DNA from: Lachnospiraceae bacterium
Lineage (GTDB): Bacteria; Bacillota; Clostridia; Lachnospirales; Lachnospiraceae
DNA: 47,002 bases
Assembly: GCA_024680055.1 (NCBI GenBank)
Contig: JAILCP010000088.1
Coordinates: forward strand, 1-47,002
Reading direction: 5' to 3'
The position numbers were made by a program, and so were the translations under genes. The first letter of the stretch is position 1; every line of letters begins with the position of its first letter. Positions 33,615 through 41,750 of this stretch are shown here, in pieces. The notes below the pieces were generated by a model, which saw only the letters and a list, made by a program, of their open reading frames with translations, made no database searches and had not been told where the DNA came from.

Positions 33615-33713
33615 TTTAAACTAACTTGTAGTTCCAATTAATTTCTACTCTCGCAAGACTTTTGATTACCCATTTCTGCGAGCAGGTTTAAACCGCAATT
33701 TGCTATTTTTAAA
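33615..33713. promoter_or_regulatory. TTTAAA-centred repeats upstream of lrp
   Basis: TTTAAA occurs at 33615-33620, 33687-33692 (inside the perfect palindrome GGTTTAAACC) and 33708-33713, spaced 72 and 21 bp, close to whole helical turns. Two carry the same flank, GTTTAAAACTGCTC and GTTTAAACCTGCTC on the minus strand. Candidate Lrp-type sites; AT-rich background makes chance possible. Confidence 0.35.
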
Positions 33714-33721
33714 CCAATGCA

Positions 33722-33750
33722 TAAAAAAAAATTGCCACTACTGTGACAAT
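33722..33750 (-). terminator. Terminator of pdxR
   Basis: ATTG-c-CAC pairs with GTG-a-CAAT around TACT; on the minus strand nine T follow directly. Confidence 0.8.
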
Positions 33751-33765
33751 CTTTTCATATAACAA

Positions 33766-35166
33766 CTAATTATTCAGAACCTCCTCAATCACCCCAAGTA
33801 TCTTCTTCATCTTCTCTCCATTTAACATGGAATAATTTACAATGTAAAGATTCTTCTCATGGGCACCACTATCCAGATAATAGTCCTCCAACGCATTGAT
33901 TTTGATTCCCCTCTTCAAAAGCTTTTGATTCAGTTCCCTTGGAGCAATGTTAAAATCCACTTTCAAAAGGAAATGAAGTCCGGCATCGTTTTCTCGGATG
34001 GAACATCTTTCTCCCAGAGCGCTTTTTTTGATTACATCAATTACACTTTTTCGTTGCCTCATGTAAAAAAGACGCATTCGATTAATGTGCTTTTCAAAAT
34101 ATCCCTGCTTGATAAAATGCGCCAGGGTATATTGCTCAAAATTAGAAACCGTACATGCCAAAAAAGACATGTTCTCATAAAAACGATTTGCCAGATGCAC
34201 CGGAAGTACCATATAACTGATACGAATGGTAGGTGTAAGAGATTTGGAAAATGTGTTGATATAAATCACCTTTTCACATCCGTCAATGGAAAACAAAGTT
34301 GGAATCGGTCTTCCTTCGGAACGAAATTCACTGTCATAATCGTCTTCTATAATGTATCGTTCACTGCGTTCGTTGGCCCAGGCCAATACGTCATAACGTC
34401 TGCTGGCCGGCATGGTAAGTCCCGTTGGAAAATGATGATTTGGACAGATGTGGGCCACATCCGCTTTTACCTCGTTAAGCTGAGATATCATAACACCTTT
34501 TTCATCCATGGAGGCGAATTTGCATTCGATTCCCTTTTCTCCGTATATTTTCACCAATTTCTTGTATCCCGGATTTTCTATGGCATAGGTCTTCTCTTCT
34601 CCAAGAAGTTTGACAATAATTCCATAGAGGTATTCTGTACCTGCACCTACAATAATCTGATTGGGATCCACCAGCATCCCCCGAAAAGAATGAAGATGAC
34701 CTGCAATGGCTTCCCGAAGTTCTTTAATCCCCTGGGCTGGGGATGGTGTCATTAGTTCCGTTTTGCAGTTGGACATCACCTCTCTTGAAACCTTGGCCCA
34801 CACGGAAAACGGGAAATTCTCAGGGTCCGTTCCGTTGTAAGAAAGGTCATATAAAATTCCTTTGTCCTTTTTGGGTACGTGAATATCGTAGGAAACCTTT
34901 GCTTTTACCGCAGGGACGGCTGTTTTTGCAATGTCGGAAACATAATATCCCTTCTTTGGAACGGTATAAATATACCCTTCACTGATCAACTGGTCATACG
35001 CATTTTGAATCGTAATGGTACTAATTCCGTTGTTGTTGGCAAAAGTCCGCTTCGATGGCAACTTCTCATGAGCCTGCAGTTTTCCTTCGGTAATGTCGTT
35101 CTTAAGGCACTGATAAATATGCAGATAAAGCGGTCCTTCCACATTTTGCAAATCGTATGTAAGCAT
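33766..35166 (-). CDS. pdxR: MocR-type regulator of pyridoxal phosphate synthesis
   Basis: Fusion of 466 residues: GntR winged helix (~10-78, LPSKRTFANNNGISTITIQNAYDQLISEGYIY) and an aminotransferase-like domain (~110-460) with the PLP lysine in NTFSKSLTPTIRISYMV and EDDYDSEFR. Known PdxR proteins bind PLP as a signal and activate pdxST while repressing themselves. Divergent from pdxS with a 107-bp gap, the classical arrangement, which makes the assignment secure. AGGGAG lies 6 nt before ATG 35166. Confidence 0.93.
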   Translation of the reverse strand: MLTYDLQNVEGPLYLHIYQCLKNDITEGKLQAHEKLPSKRTFANNNGISTITIQNAYDQLISEGYIYTVPKKGYYVSDIAKTAVPAVKAKVSYDIHVPKKDKGILYDLSYNGTDPENFPFSVWAKVSREVMSNCKTELMTPSPAQGIKELREAIAGHLHSFRGMLVDPNQIIVGAGTEYLYGIIVKLLGEEKTYAIENPGYKKLVKIYGEKGIECKFASMDEKGVMISQLNEVKADVAHICPNHHFPTGLTMPASRRYDVLAWANERSERYIIEDDYDSEFRSEGRPIPTLFSIDGCEKVIYINTFSKSLTPTIRISYMVLPVHLANRFYENMSFLACTVSNFEQYTLAHFIKQGYFEKHINRMRLFYMRQRKSVIDVIKKSALGERCSIRENDAGLHFLLKVDFNIAPRELNQKLLKRGIKINALEDYYLDSGAHEKNLYIVNYSMLNGEKMKKILGVIEEVLNN

Positions 35167-35218
35167 GTATTCTCCCTATTCTGGCATTTAAATTTATATT
35201 GTTTTGATTATTTTTTTA

Positions 35219-35245
35219 TGTCCAGTTTTATTATAAGATGGGACA
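35219..35245. promoter_or_regulatory. Dyad over the pdxS -10 region
   Basis: TGTCC (35219-35223), 17 nt, GGACA (35241-35245). The middle holds TATTAT/TTATAA, the likely -10 of pdxS. Short arms; a possible PdxR or RNA polymerase-linked site, not a firm call. Confidence 0.3.
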
Positions 35246-35273
35246 CAACAATAAGCAAGGAGGTTTTTCACCA

Positions 35274-36149
35274 ATGAACAACACACAATACGAATTAAAT
35301 AAAGGACTGGCTCAAATGTTAAAAGGTGGAGTGATTATGGACGTTACCACTCCGGAACAGGCAATCATCGCACAGGAAGCAGGTGCCTGCGCAGTTATGG
35401 CCCTGGAGCGTATTCCTGCCGACATCCGTGCTGCAGGCGGTGTTTCCAGAATGAGCGATCCTAAGATGATAAAAGGTATTCAGGAAGCAGTCAGCATTCC
35501 TGTTATGGCAAAATGTCGTATCGGCCATTTTGTAGAGGCACAGATTCTGGAAGCCATTGAAATTGATTACATCGACGAATCTGAGGTACTTTCCCCTGCC
35601 GATGATATTTACCACATTGATAAAACAAACTTCAAGGTACCGTTTGTCTGTGGTGCAAGAGATCTTGGGGAGGCACTTCGCCGTATTTCCGAAGGCGCTT
35701 CCATGATTCGTACCAAGGGAGAACCGGGCACCGGAGATGTAGTCCAGGCAGTTCGCCATATGCGTAAAATGAACGGAGAAATCCGAAAAGTCTGCGCTCT
35801 TAGTAAAGACGAGTTGTTTGAGGAGGCAAAAAAGCTTCAGGTTCCTTATGAACTTCTTTCCTACGTTCATGAAAACGGCAAACTTCCGGTGGTGAACTTC
35901 GCCGCAGGCGGTGTGGCTACCCCGGCAGATGCAGCCTTAATGATGCAGCTTGGCGCGGAAGGTGTGTTTGTCGGAAGCGGTGTTTTCAAATCCGGCAATC
36001 CAAAGAAGAGAGCCAGTGCCATTGTACAGGCGGTTACCAACTATAAAGATGCAAAACTCATTGCCAAATTATCCGAAGACCTTGGAGAAGCCATGGTGGG
36101 TATTAATCCATCGGAAATCAAAATCATAATGGAAGAAAGGGGTAAATAA
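35274..36149 (+). CDS. pdxS: Pyridoxal 5'-phosphate synthase subunit PdxS
   Basis: Synthase core of 291 residues that makes PLP from ribose-5-phosphate, glyceraldehyde-3-phosphate and ammonia. Strongly conserved blocks: [48 protein letters not shown] (catalytic Lys), [25 protein letters not shown] and [18 protein letters not shown] 35274 follows AAGGAGG by 9 nt; an in-frame ATG at 35238 lacks a site. The pdxT start codon directly follows the stop codon. Forms a 12+12 complex with PdxT (family knowledge). Confidence 0.98.
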   Translation: MNNTQYELNKGLAQMLKGGVIMDVTTPEQAIIAQEAGACAVMALERIPADIRAAGGVSRMSDPKMIKGIQEAVSIPVMAKCRIGHFVEAQILEAIEIDYIDESEVLSPADDIYHIDKTNFKVPFVCGARDLGEALRRISEGASMIRTKGEPGTGDVVQAVRHMRKMNGEIRKVCALSKDELFEEAKKLQVPYELLSYVHENGKLPVVNFAAGGVATPADAALMMQLGAEGVFVGSGVFKSGNPKKRASAIVQAVTNYKDAKLIAKLSEDLGEAMVGINPSEIKIIMEERGK

Positions 36150-36722
36150 ATGCGAATTGGAGTAGTTGCAGTACAAGGCGCCTTCTTGGAACATGAAAAA
36201 ATGTTGAAAGAGCTTGGCGCAGACTGTGTCGAAATCCGTCAAAAAAAGGACCTTGAGGGAATAGACGGATTCATTTTTCCCGGCGGTGAAAGCACGGTGC
36301 AAGGCAAACTTCTGAAAGAACTGGACTTGTTTGACCCGATACAAAAAGCCATTTTTAACGGTATGCCTGTGCTGGCCACCTGCGCCGGTTTAATTTTACT
36401 TGCAGAGCATCTGGAGCAGGATTCCACCACCCACTTGCAAACCTTGCCGGTTACGGTAAAACGTAACGGATACGGAAGACAGCTTGGCAGTTTTAAGGCC
36501 TACGGCACTGTGGATGACATGAAAAATGTCCCTTTGGTATTTATCCGCGCTCCTTATATCACGGAAGTAAAAAAAGAGGTAAAAATTTTATCTTATTATG
36601 AGAATCGAATTGTGGCCGTGCAGTACAAAAATCAAATCGGGCTCTCTTTTCACCCCGAAATGACAAAGGATACCAGAATTCATGAGGCATTTTTAAAATT
36701 AGTAAAATCAGGTAAAAATTAG
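36150..36722 (+). CDS. pdxT: Pyridoxal 5'-phosphate synthase glutaminase PdxT
   Basis: Glutaminase of 190 residues that supplies ammonia to PdxS. GVVAVQGAFLEHEKML start, FPGGESTVQGKLL, nucleophile Cys in ATCAGLILLA and the His/Glu pair in SFHPEMTKD complete the class I triad. ATG is immediately next to the pdxS stop, with GAAAGGGG-type ribosome site inside pdxS. No clear terminator follows in the 160-bp gap before the permease gene. Confidence 0.97.
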   Translation: MRIGVVAVQGAFLEHEKMLKELGADCVEIRQKKDLEGIDGFIFPGGESTVQGKLLKELDLFDPIQKAIFNGMPVLATCAGLILLAEHLEQDSTTHLQTLPVTVKRNGYGRQLGSFKAYGTVDDMKNVPLVFIRAPYITEVKKEVKILSYYENRIVAVQYKNQIGLSFHPEMTKDTRIHEAFLKLVKSGKN

Positions 36723-36882
36723 CTCTTTTTTCCTATTAATAATGGGGCATTAATCAGATTTAATTTTTCCTTGAAAAACTTTTATTTTCTCAATCTTGTT
36801 CTACTCTTTAGAAAATGTTAACATATCGTGGAGATTTTTTTTAAGAATCTTTGAATTAGTGTTACATTTTGGAGGAAAAACA

Positions 36883-38196
36883 ATGAACATGAAAAAAAAC
36901 CTGGGTGTGTTTACTGCAACATCCATAGTAGTCGGCTGTGTAATCGGCGCAGGAGTTTTCTTTAAACCTTACGCAATTTACAATGCAACCGGCGGTGCCC
37001 CGGGAATGGGTATTATTGCCTGGGTAGTTGGTGGTATCATGAGTTTACTTGGTGCCCTTACCTTCGCAGAAGTAGCTGTATTAATTCCAAAAACCGGTGG
37101 AATGGTTGAATATTTGGATCAGGCTTTTAATCCTGTCATCGGCTTTTTAGCCGGCTGGATGCAGGTAGTTATTTTCTATCCGGCATTTATTGCAGGATAC
37201 GGGGTAAAAGTAGGTTCCGAACTTGGAGAGTTCTTCGGAAAACAGTACGAACTTCCCATTGCAATGGCTGTAATTATTGCCGTAGTTCTTTTGAACATTG
37301 TAGGTTCAAAGGCTGCCGGCGGAATGCAGGTCATTGCCACAGTATGTAAATTAATACCATTATTTATCTTAATGATTTTTGGTTTTGTACTTGGAAGCGG
37401 CGGACATCCAATCATCACTCCTCTTGTAGGACCTGAAACATCCCCTGCAGGAGCACTTGGTTCCACACTTTTAGCTGTATTATTTGCCTTTGAAGGTTGG
37501 ACCAACGTTGGTGCCATCGCAGGTGAAATGAAGAATCCTGCAAAGGATCTTCCACGTGCCATCATCGGTGGTGTATCCATCATCATGGCAGTCTACTTAG
37601 TATTAAATATCGCTTATCTTTGGGTTATTCCTGCCAACGAATTAATGCTTTTGGAATCTCCTGCAGCAGCAGTTGCCATGAAGCTTTTCGGACCTGTTGG
37701 CGGTAACTTGATCAAAGTTGGAATTATTATTTCCGTAATCGGAGCCTGCAACGGATTCCTTATGTCAGGATCACGTGTTGCTTACCTTCTTGGTGAAAAA
37801 AACACACTTCCATTCAGCAGCAAACTTGGTGCGCTTAACAAAAACCAGGTACCTGCAAACGGCATTATTTTAATGGGCTTCTTAGCATGCCTTTACTCCT
37901 TAAGCGGACAGTTTGATATGTTAACCAACCTTGCAGTATTCTCCTGCTGGGTATTCTATACATTAACCTTTGCCACTGTTTTCGTATTCCGTAAAAAAAT
38001 GGCAGATGTGGAGCGTCTTTACAAAGTGCCGGGCTATCCTGTAGTCCCGATTCTTGCCATTGGCGCCGGACTTTACGTTATTTTAAGTCAGCTGTTTTTA
38101 TCCGGAAAAGAAGCCATGCTTCTTTCTCTTGCAAGTATTGTGATTACCTTACTTGGACTTCCGGTATACTATCTTGTTAAAAAGTACAGCAAATAA
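36883..38196 (+). CDS. APC superfamily amino-acid permease
   Basis: Twelve-helix transporter of 437 residues. NLGVFTATSIVVGCVIGAGVFF is the typical first helix with its unwound GAG motif; AFEGWTNVGAIAGEMKNPAKDLP (helix 6 region) marks the amino-acid/polyamine/organocation branch. Substrate unknown; neutral amino acid exchange is likely. ATG 36883 has GGAGG (36871-36875) 7 nt upstream; the open frame back to 36796 has no ribosome site. A possible promoter TTGTTC-N17-TAACAT lies at about 36796-36826. Ends in a strong terminator. Confidence 0.88.
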   Translation: MNMKKNLGVFTATSIVVGCVIGAGVFFKPYAIYNATGGAPGMGIIAWVVGGIMSLLGALTFAEVAVLIPKTGGMVEYLDQAFNPVIGFLAGWMQVVIFYPAFIAGYGVKVGSELGEFFGKQYELPIAMAVIIAVVLLNIVGSKAAGGMQVIATVCKLIPLFILMIFGFVLGSGGHPIITPLVGPETSPAGALGSTLLAVLFAFEGWTNVGAIAGEMKNPAKDLPRAIIGGVSIIMAVYLVLNIAYLWVIPANELMLLESPAAAVAMKLFGPVGGNLIKVGIIISVIGACNGFLMSGSRVAYLLGEKNTLPFSSKLGALNKNQVPANGIILMGFLACLYSLSGQFDMLTNLAVFSCWVFYTLTFATVFVFRKKMADVERLYKVPGYPVVPILAIGAGLYVILSQLFLSGKEAMLLSLASIVITLLGLPVYYLVKKYSK

Positions 38197-38209
38197 TAAA
38201 ATAATATAT

Positions 38210-38243
38210 GGAGAAGTTTCCACCGGAGACTTCTCCTTTTTTT
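38210..38243 (+). terminator. Terminator after the APC permease
   Basis: GGAGAAGT-t-TC pairs with GA-g-ACTTCTCC around CACCG, then T7. Confidence 0.88.
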
Positions 38244-38291
38244 GTGCCTTATGATATACTCTTTCTAGATACTATGAAAAAAGGAGATTTT

Positions 38292-39224
38292 ATGTCCGTC
38301 AAACAAGATGTATTAAAAACCTTAGAACTACATAAAGGAGAAAGCATTTCCGGAGCCCAACTTGCCAAAGAACTAAACGTAAGCAGAAATGCCGTATGGA
38401 AAGCCATCAACGCCTTAAAAGAAGCAGGTTATCCCATAGCATCCGTTACCGGAAAAGGCTATCAGCTTTCCCAGACCAGTCATATTCTTTCCAGGGAAAG
38501 CATCAATGCCCTTTTACCCAAAGAGCTTCCTATTATGGTAGAAGAATGTGTCTCCTCCACCAACCGGGAACTGATGAAACTGGCAGAAGACGGTGCCCCT
38601 AATGGCACGGTGCTGATTGCCAAGGAACAAACGCAGGGCAGAGGTCATGACGGCCATGATTTTTACTCTCCAAAGGGAACCGGCATCTATTTAAGTATTC
38701 TCATTCGCAGCGAACAGCTTTTGGCAAGCCCGAGATTTTTTACCATTGCTGCCGCTGTGGCAACTGCAAAGGCCATTGAATCCACTGTGGGAAAACCTGT
38801 AGACATCAAATGGGTCAACGATCTTTTCATGAATGGCAAAAAGGTCTGCGGCATTCTTACCGAAGGCGCCATGGACATGGAGCGTGGGGATTTTCGCTAT
38901 ATTGTTGTAGGTATCGGCATCAATTTCTGTGCCCCAAAAGACGGGTTTCCGGGGGATTTAAATCAAATAGCCACAGGTATTTTTTCCAATGAAAAAGAGG
39001 CCTGTGACAAGGAAATTCCTTGTATCGCAAACCTCTTAACTCAATTTATGTCACTGTATGATTGTATGAAAAATGATGATTACAGTTTTACAAATGAATA
39101 TGTAAAGCGAACTCTGGTAAAAGGTGCCACCCACATCGACCATAACGGATATCTTCATTATACAGATGTGACAGGCACCAACAAATTGTTACGCTCTTCC
39201 CGGGATTTGACCCTCTCTAAGTAA
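38292..39224 (+). CDS. birA: Biotin-protein ligase and biotin repressor BirA (variant)
   Basis: Bifunctional protein of 310 residues: winged-helix DNA-binding domain (~1-62, ISGAQLAKELNVSRNAVWKAINAL) and a ligase domain that makes biotinoyl-AMP and loads carboxylases. SSTN, KWVNDLFMNGKKVCGIL and VVGIGINF are intact. Two oddities: the adenylate loop reads QGRGHDGHDFYSP instead of the usual GRGRxGRxW/FxSP, so the arginine equal to E. coli R118 is His; and the C-terminal SH3-like domain is about 15-20 residues short after KRTLVKGATH. AAGGAG is 5 nt before ATG 38292. Its 3' end overlaps bioY (opposite strand) by 36 bp. It should act on the operator at 40503-40535. Confidence 0.92.
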   Translation: MSVKQDVLKTLELHKGESISGAQLAKELNVSRNAVWKAINALKEAGYPIASVTGKGYQLSQTSHILSRESINALLPKELPIMVEECVSSTNRELMKLAEDGAPNGTVLIAKEQTQGRGHDGHDFYSPKGTGIYLSILIRSEQLLASPRFFTIAAAVATAKAIESTVGKPVDIKWVNDLFMNGKKVCGILTEGAMDMERGDFRYIVVGIGINFCAPKDGFPGDLNQIATGIFSNEKEACDKEIPCIANLLTQFMSLYDCMKNDDYSFTNEYVKRTLVKGATHIDHNGYLHYTDVTGTNKLLRSSRDLTLSK

Positions 39225-39764
39225 AACCGGACGCAAACGATAGGCCAATGCAGCTCCAATCACAGTCAAAATGCAGTCTCCCGGAAAATCAATAGGGAAA
39301 CAATCCAAAAAGATGGCCAACATGGCCACATTGGAATTACCTGCAAAATATTTAGTAATTACATATTCGTAAGGAAGTCCGATTCCATAACAAACAATCA
39401 AACCGCATACGCATGCAAGCCAATAGCCTTTTATGCTGTTGGTTTTTGTTTTTTCTACAATAAATCCAACCGCAAAAGCAGTTGCTGCAAAACCTACCAG
39501 GTAGCCAAAACTTGCACGTACCACATAGGCAAGTCCACCGCCTGCGGCAAATACCGGAACTCCAATCAATCCAAGTGCAAGGTAGGCTCCCATACTGATT
39601 GCCCCCAGTTTACTTCCAAGCAGTAGTCCTGCCATTAAAGCAACCAAAAACTGCAGGGTAAAATAGTCCTCTGAAATCCCCGGAAGAGGCACACCGATTC
39701 TTGCCCCCACAATCATCAAAGCCACAAACATGGCCGCTAAGGTTAGTTGTAATGTCTTATTCAT
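39189..39764 (-). CDS. bioY: Biotin transporter substrate-binding subunit BioY
   Basis: S component of an ECF vitamin transporter, 191 residues, about six helices. LQLTLAAMFVALMIVGARIGVPLPG, YFTLQFLVALMAGLLLGSKLGAISMGAYLALGLIGVPVFAAGGG and FPGD near the C-terminus fit BioY well. It binds biotin outside and needs the shared EcfAAT module, which is not in this window. Second gene of a bioD-bioY operon (13-nt gap). Its last 36 bp overlap the 3' end of birA on the other strand. Confidence 0.95.
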   Translation of the reverse strand: MNKTLQLTLAAMFVALMIVGARIGVPLPGISEDYFTLQFLVALMAGLLLGSKLGAISMGAYLALGLIGVPVFAAGGGLAYVVRASFGYLVGFAATAFAVGFIVEKTKTNSIKGYWLACVCGLIVCYGIGLPYEYVITKYFAGNSNVAMLAIFLDCFPIDFPGDCILTVIGAALAYRLRPVLLREGQIPGRA

Positions 39765-39777
39765 TTTCCGTCTCCTT

Positions 39778-40458
39778 TTAAAATAGTGTTTCTAAACTTT
39801 CTTCATCAATATTTAAATCAGAATCTCCTTCTGATACCAGCGCCAAAACAGGACATCCTGTGATTTCCCGGCACATTTTTATATTGTCCTCTTCCATCAC
39901 ATCCCCGGGATGCACATGATTAAAAATCAAACCTTTCACCTTTAATCCATGCTGTTTCATAAAAAAACAGGTCAACACCACATCGTTGATGGTTCCAAGG
40001 CCTGCATCCGCCACAATCACAGAGGGAAGATCCAGTTCTTTTACCAACTCCCACAGATACACCTTTCCATTATCATAGGTGATGGGACAGGTAATTCCGC
40101 CACTGCCCTCCATCAAAAGATAATCATACTGTTCTGACAGCTGATAAAACTGTTGTTTCACCTTTTGTAAATCAATGGGACAGTTCTCCAGTCTGGCTGC
40201 CAAGTGGGGCGATACCGCCATTTCAAACACATAGGGACACATGGACTCTATGGCCTGAGAAATGCCGGATAATTCTTTTACCTCCATAGCATCACCCGGA
40301 ATCAGGGTTCCTTCCTCATCTCTTACATTTCCACTCATAGCCGCTTTATAGTAGGCAACAGAATGCTGGTTTTCCCTCATCTTCTTTACTAATAAACCGG
40401 AAATATAGGTTTTCCCAATATCCGTTCCGGTACCTGTTACAAAAAGTTTCTTACTCAT
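39778..40458 (-). CDS. bioD: Dethiobiotin synthetase
   Basis: ATP-dependent carboxylase of 226 residues that closes the ureido ring of dethiobiotin from DAPA and CO2. P-loop GTGTDIGKT at ~8-16, YYKAAMSG, MEGSGGITCPI and IVADAGLGTINDVVLT are as in the family. ATG 40458 has AAAGGA about 9 nt upstream; the longer frame to 40491 runs into the promoter. Divergent from bioB; both promoters have their -35 box in the BirA operator. Confidence 0.93.
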   Translation of the reverse strand: MSKKLFVTGTGTDIGKTYISGLLVKKMRENQHSVAYYKAAMSGNVRDEEGTLIPGDAMEVKELSGISQAIESMCPYVFEMAVSPHLAARLENCPIDLQKVKQQFYQLSEQYDYLLMEGSGGITCPITYDNGKVYLWELVKELDLPSVIVADAGLGTINDVVLTCFFMKQHGLKVKGLIFNHVHPGDVMEEDNIKMCREITGCPVLALVSEGDSDLNIDEESLETLF

Positions 40459-40502
40459 ACGCCCATTCCTTTCGTTGATTGATGGTATCATTTTGTTTTA
40501 TG

Positions 40503-40556
40503 ATTGTCAACCATAATTTAAAATAGGTTGACAATGTTTCTTTCAGGTTATATATT
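40503..40556. promoter_or_regulatory. BirA operator with divergent bioB and bioD promoters
   Basis: ATTGTCAACC (40503-40512), 13 nt, GGTTGACAAT (40526-40535): perfect 10-bp arms of the BirA-box type. Plus strand: TTGACA (40528-40533), N17, TATATT (40551-40556) for bioB. Minus strand: TTGACA (40510-40505), N17, TACCAT (40487-40482) for bioD-bioY. The operator arms contain both -35 boxes, so one bound dimer would shut both operons. Confidence 0.85.
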
Positions 40557-40589
40557 GAATGAGAAACTATGTGGGAGGACCTGAACAAT

Positions 40590-41558
40590 ATGAGTATTTC
40601 AACAATTGCAACAGAGATTATAAACGGAAAAAGATTAACCAAAAACCAAGATCTCCATATCTTTGAAACCTGTGATTTGCAGGAATTAACTGAAGGCGCA
40701 GATCGCATTCGCCGTGCATTTATTGGAAACGATGTGGATTTATGCAGCATTATCAACGGCCGCAGCGGTGCCTGCCCGGAAGATTGTAAATACTGTGCCC
40801 AGTCTGTGCATCATCACACCGGATGTGAGATTTATTCCTTTCTTGATGAAGAAACTATAGAAACTGCCTGTAAAAAAAGCAACGACCTGGGCCTTGAACA
40901 TTTTGCCATCGTAACTGCAGGACGAAAAATGGAGGGGGAAGAATTTGAAAAGGCACTTCAGGTATATCAAACCCTTTCCAAAAAATACAATATTTCTCTT
41001 TGTGCCTCTATGGGATTTTTGGACCGTGAGCAGATTCGACGTCTGAAAAAAGCAGGAGTCACCAGATATCATCACAATATAGAAACTTCCGAGGGATTTT
41101 TCAAAAACATCTGTACCACCCACACCTTTAAGGACAAGCTTCACACCATTTCCATGCTAAAAGAAGAAGGCATGCAGGTATGTTCCGGAGGCATTATCGG
41201 AATGGGCGAAACCTTTATGGACCGTGTGGATATGGCACTGACATTATCAGAACTTCAGGTGCAATCCATTCCTATAAACACCCTGATTCCAATTCCGGGT
41301 ACACCACTTGAGAACAATAAACCGCTGACCGAAAATGAAATTCTTCGCACCGTTGCCATGTTTCGTTACATAAACCCAACGGCTCATATACGTCTGGCTG
41401 CAGGTCGTGCCCTTCTTACCGAAGATGGTAAAACCGCCTTTGAATCCGGCGCATCGGCCACCATTACCGGGGATATGTTAACCACCACCTGCCATGCCAC
41501 CATCAAAAGTGATTTAGAAATGTTTAAGGGTATGGGTCGCACCCATAAACGCGGTTAA
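40590..41558 (+). CDS. bioB: Biotin synthase
   Basis: Radical SAM enzyme of 322 residues that inserts sulfur into dethiobiotin. The cluster motif CPEDCKYCAQS is intact, followed by YHHNIETSEGFF, CSGGIIGMGET and IPINTLIPIPGTPLE. Further Cys and the Arg for the auxiliary [2Fe-2S] cluster appear in place (SLCASMGFL; HIRLAAGRALL). GGGAGGA (40573-40579) lies 10 nt before ATG 40590; an upstream in-frame ATG at 40569 precedes that site. Single gene; no bioA, bioF or bioW nearby. Confidence 0.96.
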   Translation: MSISTIATEIINGKRLTKNQDLHIFETCDLQELTEGADRIRRAFIGNDVDLCSIINGRSGACPEDCKYCAQSVHHHTGCEIYSFLDEETIETACKKSNDLGLEHFAIVTAGRKMEGEEFEKALQVYQTLSKKYNISLCASMGFLDREQIRRLKKAGVTRYHHNIETSEGFFKNICTTHTFKDKLHTISMLKEEGMQVCSGGIIGMGETFMDRVDMALTLSELQVQSIPINTLIPIPGTPLENNKPLTENEILRTVAMFRYINPTAHIRLAAGRALLTEDGKTAFESGASATITGDMLTTTCHATIKSDLEMFKGMGRTHKRG

Positions 41559-41706
41559 ATATTTTTAAATTAGTAGTTAACATTCAATTTCGTAATGAGG
41601 ATGATATTTTTTTAACGGTAATCTGAGTATTTTTGAGTTTTTATGTGATTTTTTGATTTTCATTCCTACAATAGACCTATCACACATTGTATTATTTTTA
41701 TCAAAG

Positions 41707-41726
41707 GTAGCCCTAGTATAGGCTAC
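41707..41726 (+). promoter_or_regulatory. Small hairpin just before the permease ribosome site
   Basis: GTAGCC and GGCTAC form a 6-bp stem, 8 nt ahead of the G-run (about 41735-41739) that serves as ribosome site. May affect translation start; weak evidence. The rest of the 41559-41750 gap is AT-rich without another clear signal. Confidence 0.3.
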
Positions 41727-41750
41727 TAAGTATTTGGGGGTTTTATTACT

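Noticed and set aside
33859..34755. A 298-codon open frame on the plus strand inside pdxR
   Set aside because: It lies antisense to a clearly conserved gene, its protein resembles no family, and it has no ribosome site.
41559..41750. Lysine or other riboswitch before the basic amino-acid antiporter
   Set aside because: I could not find the conserved cores of known riboswitches. Only a small hairpin near the ribosome site is visible.
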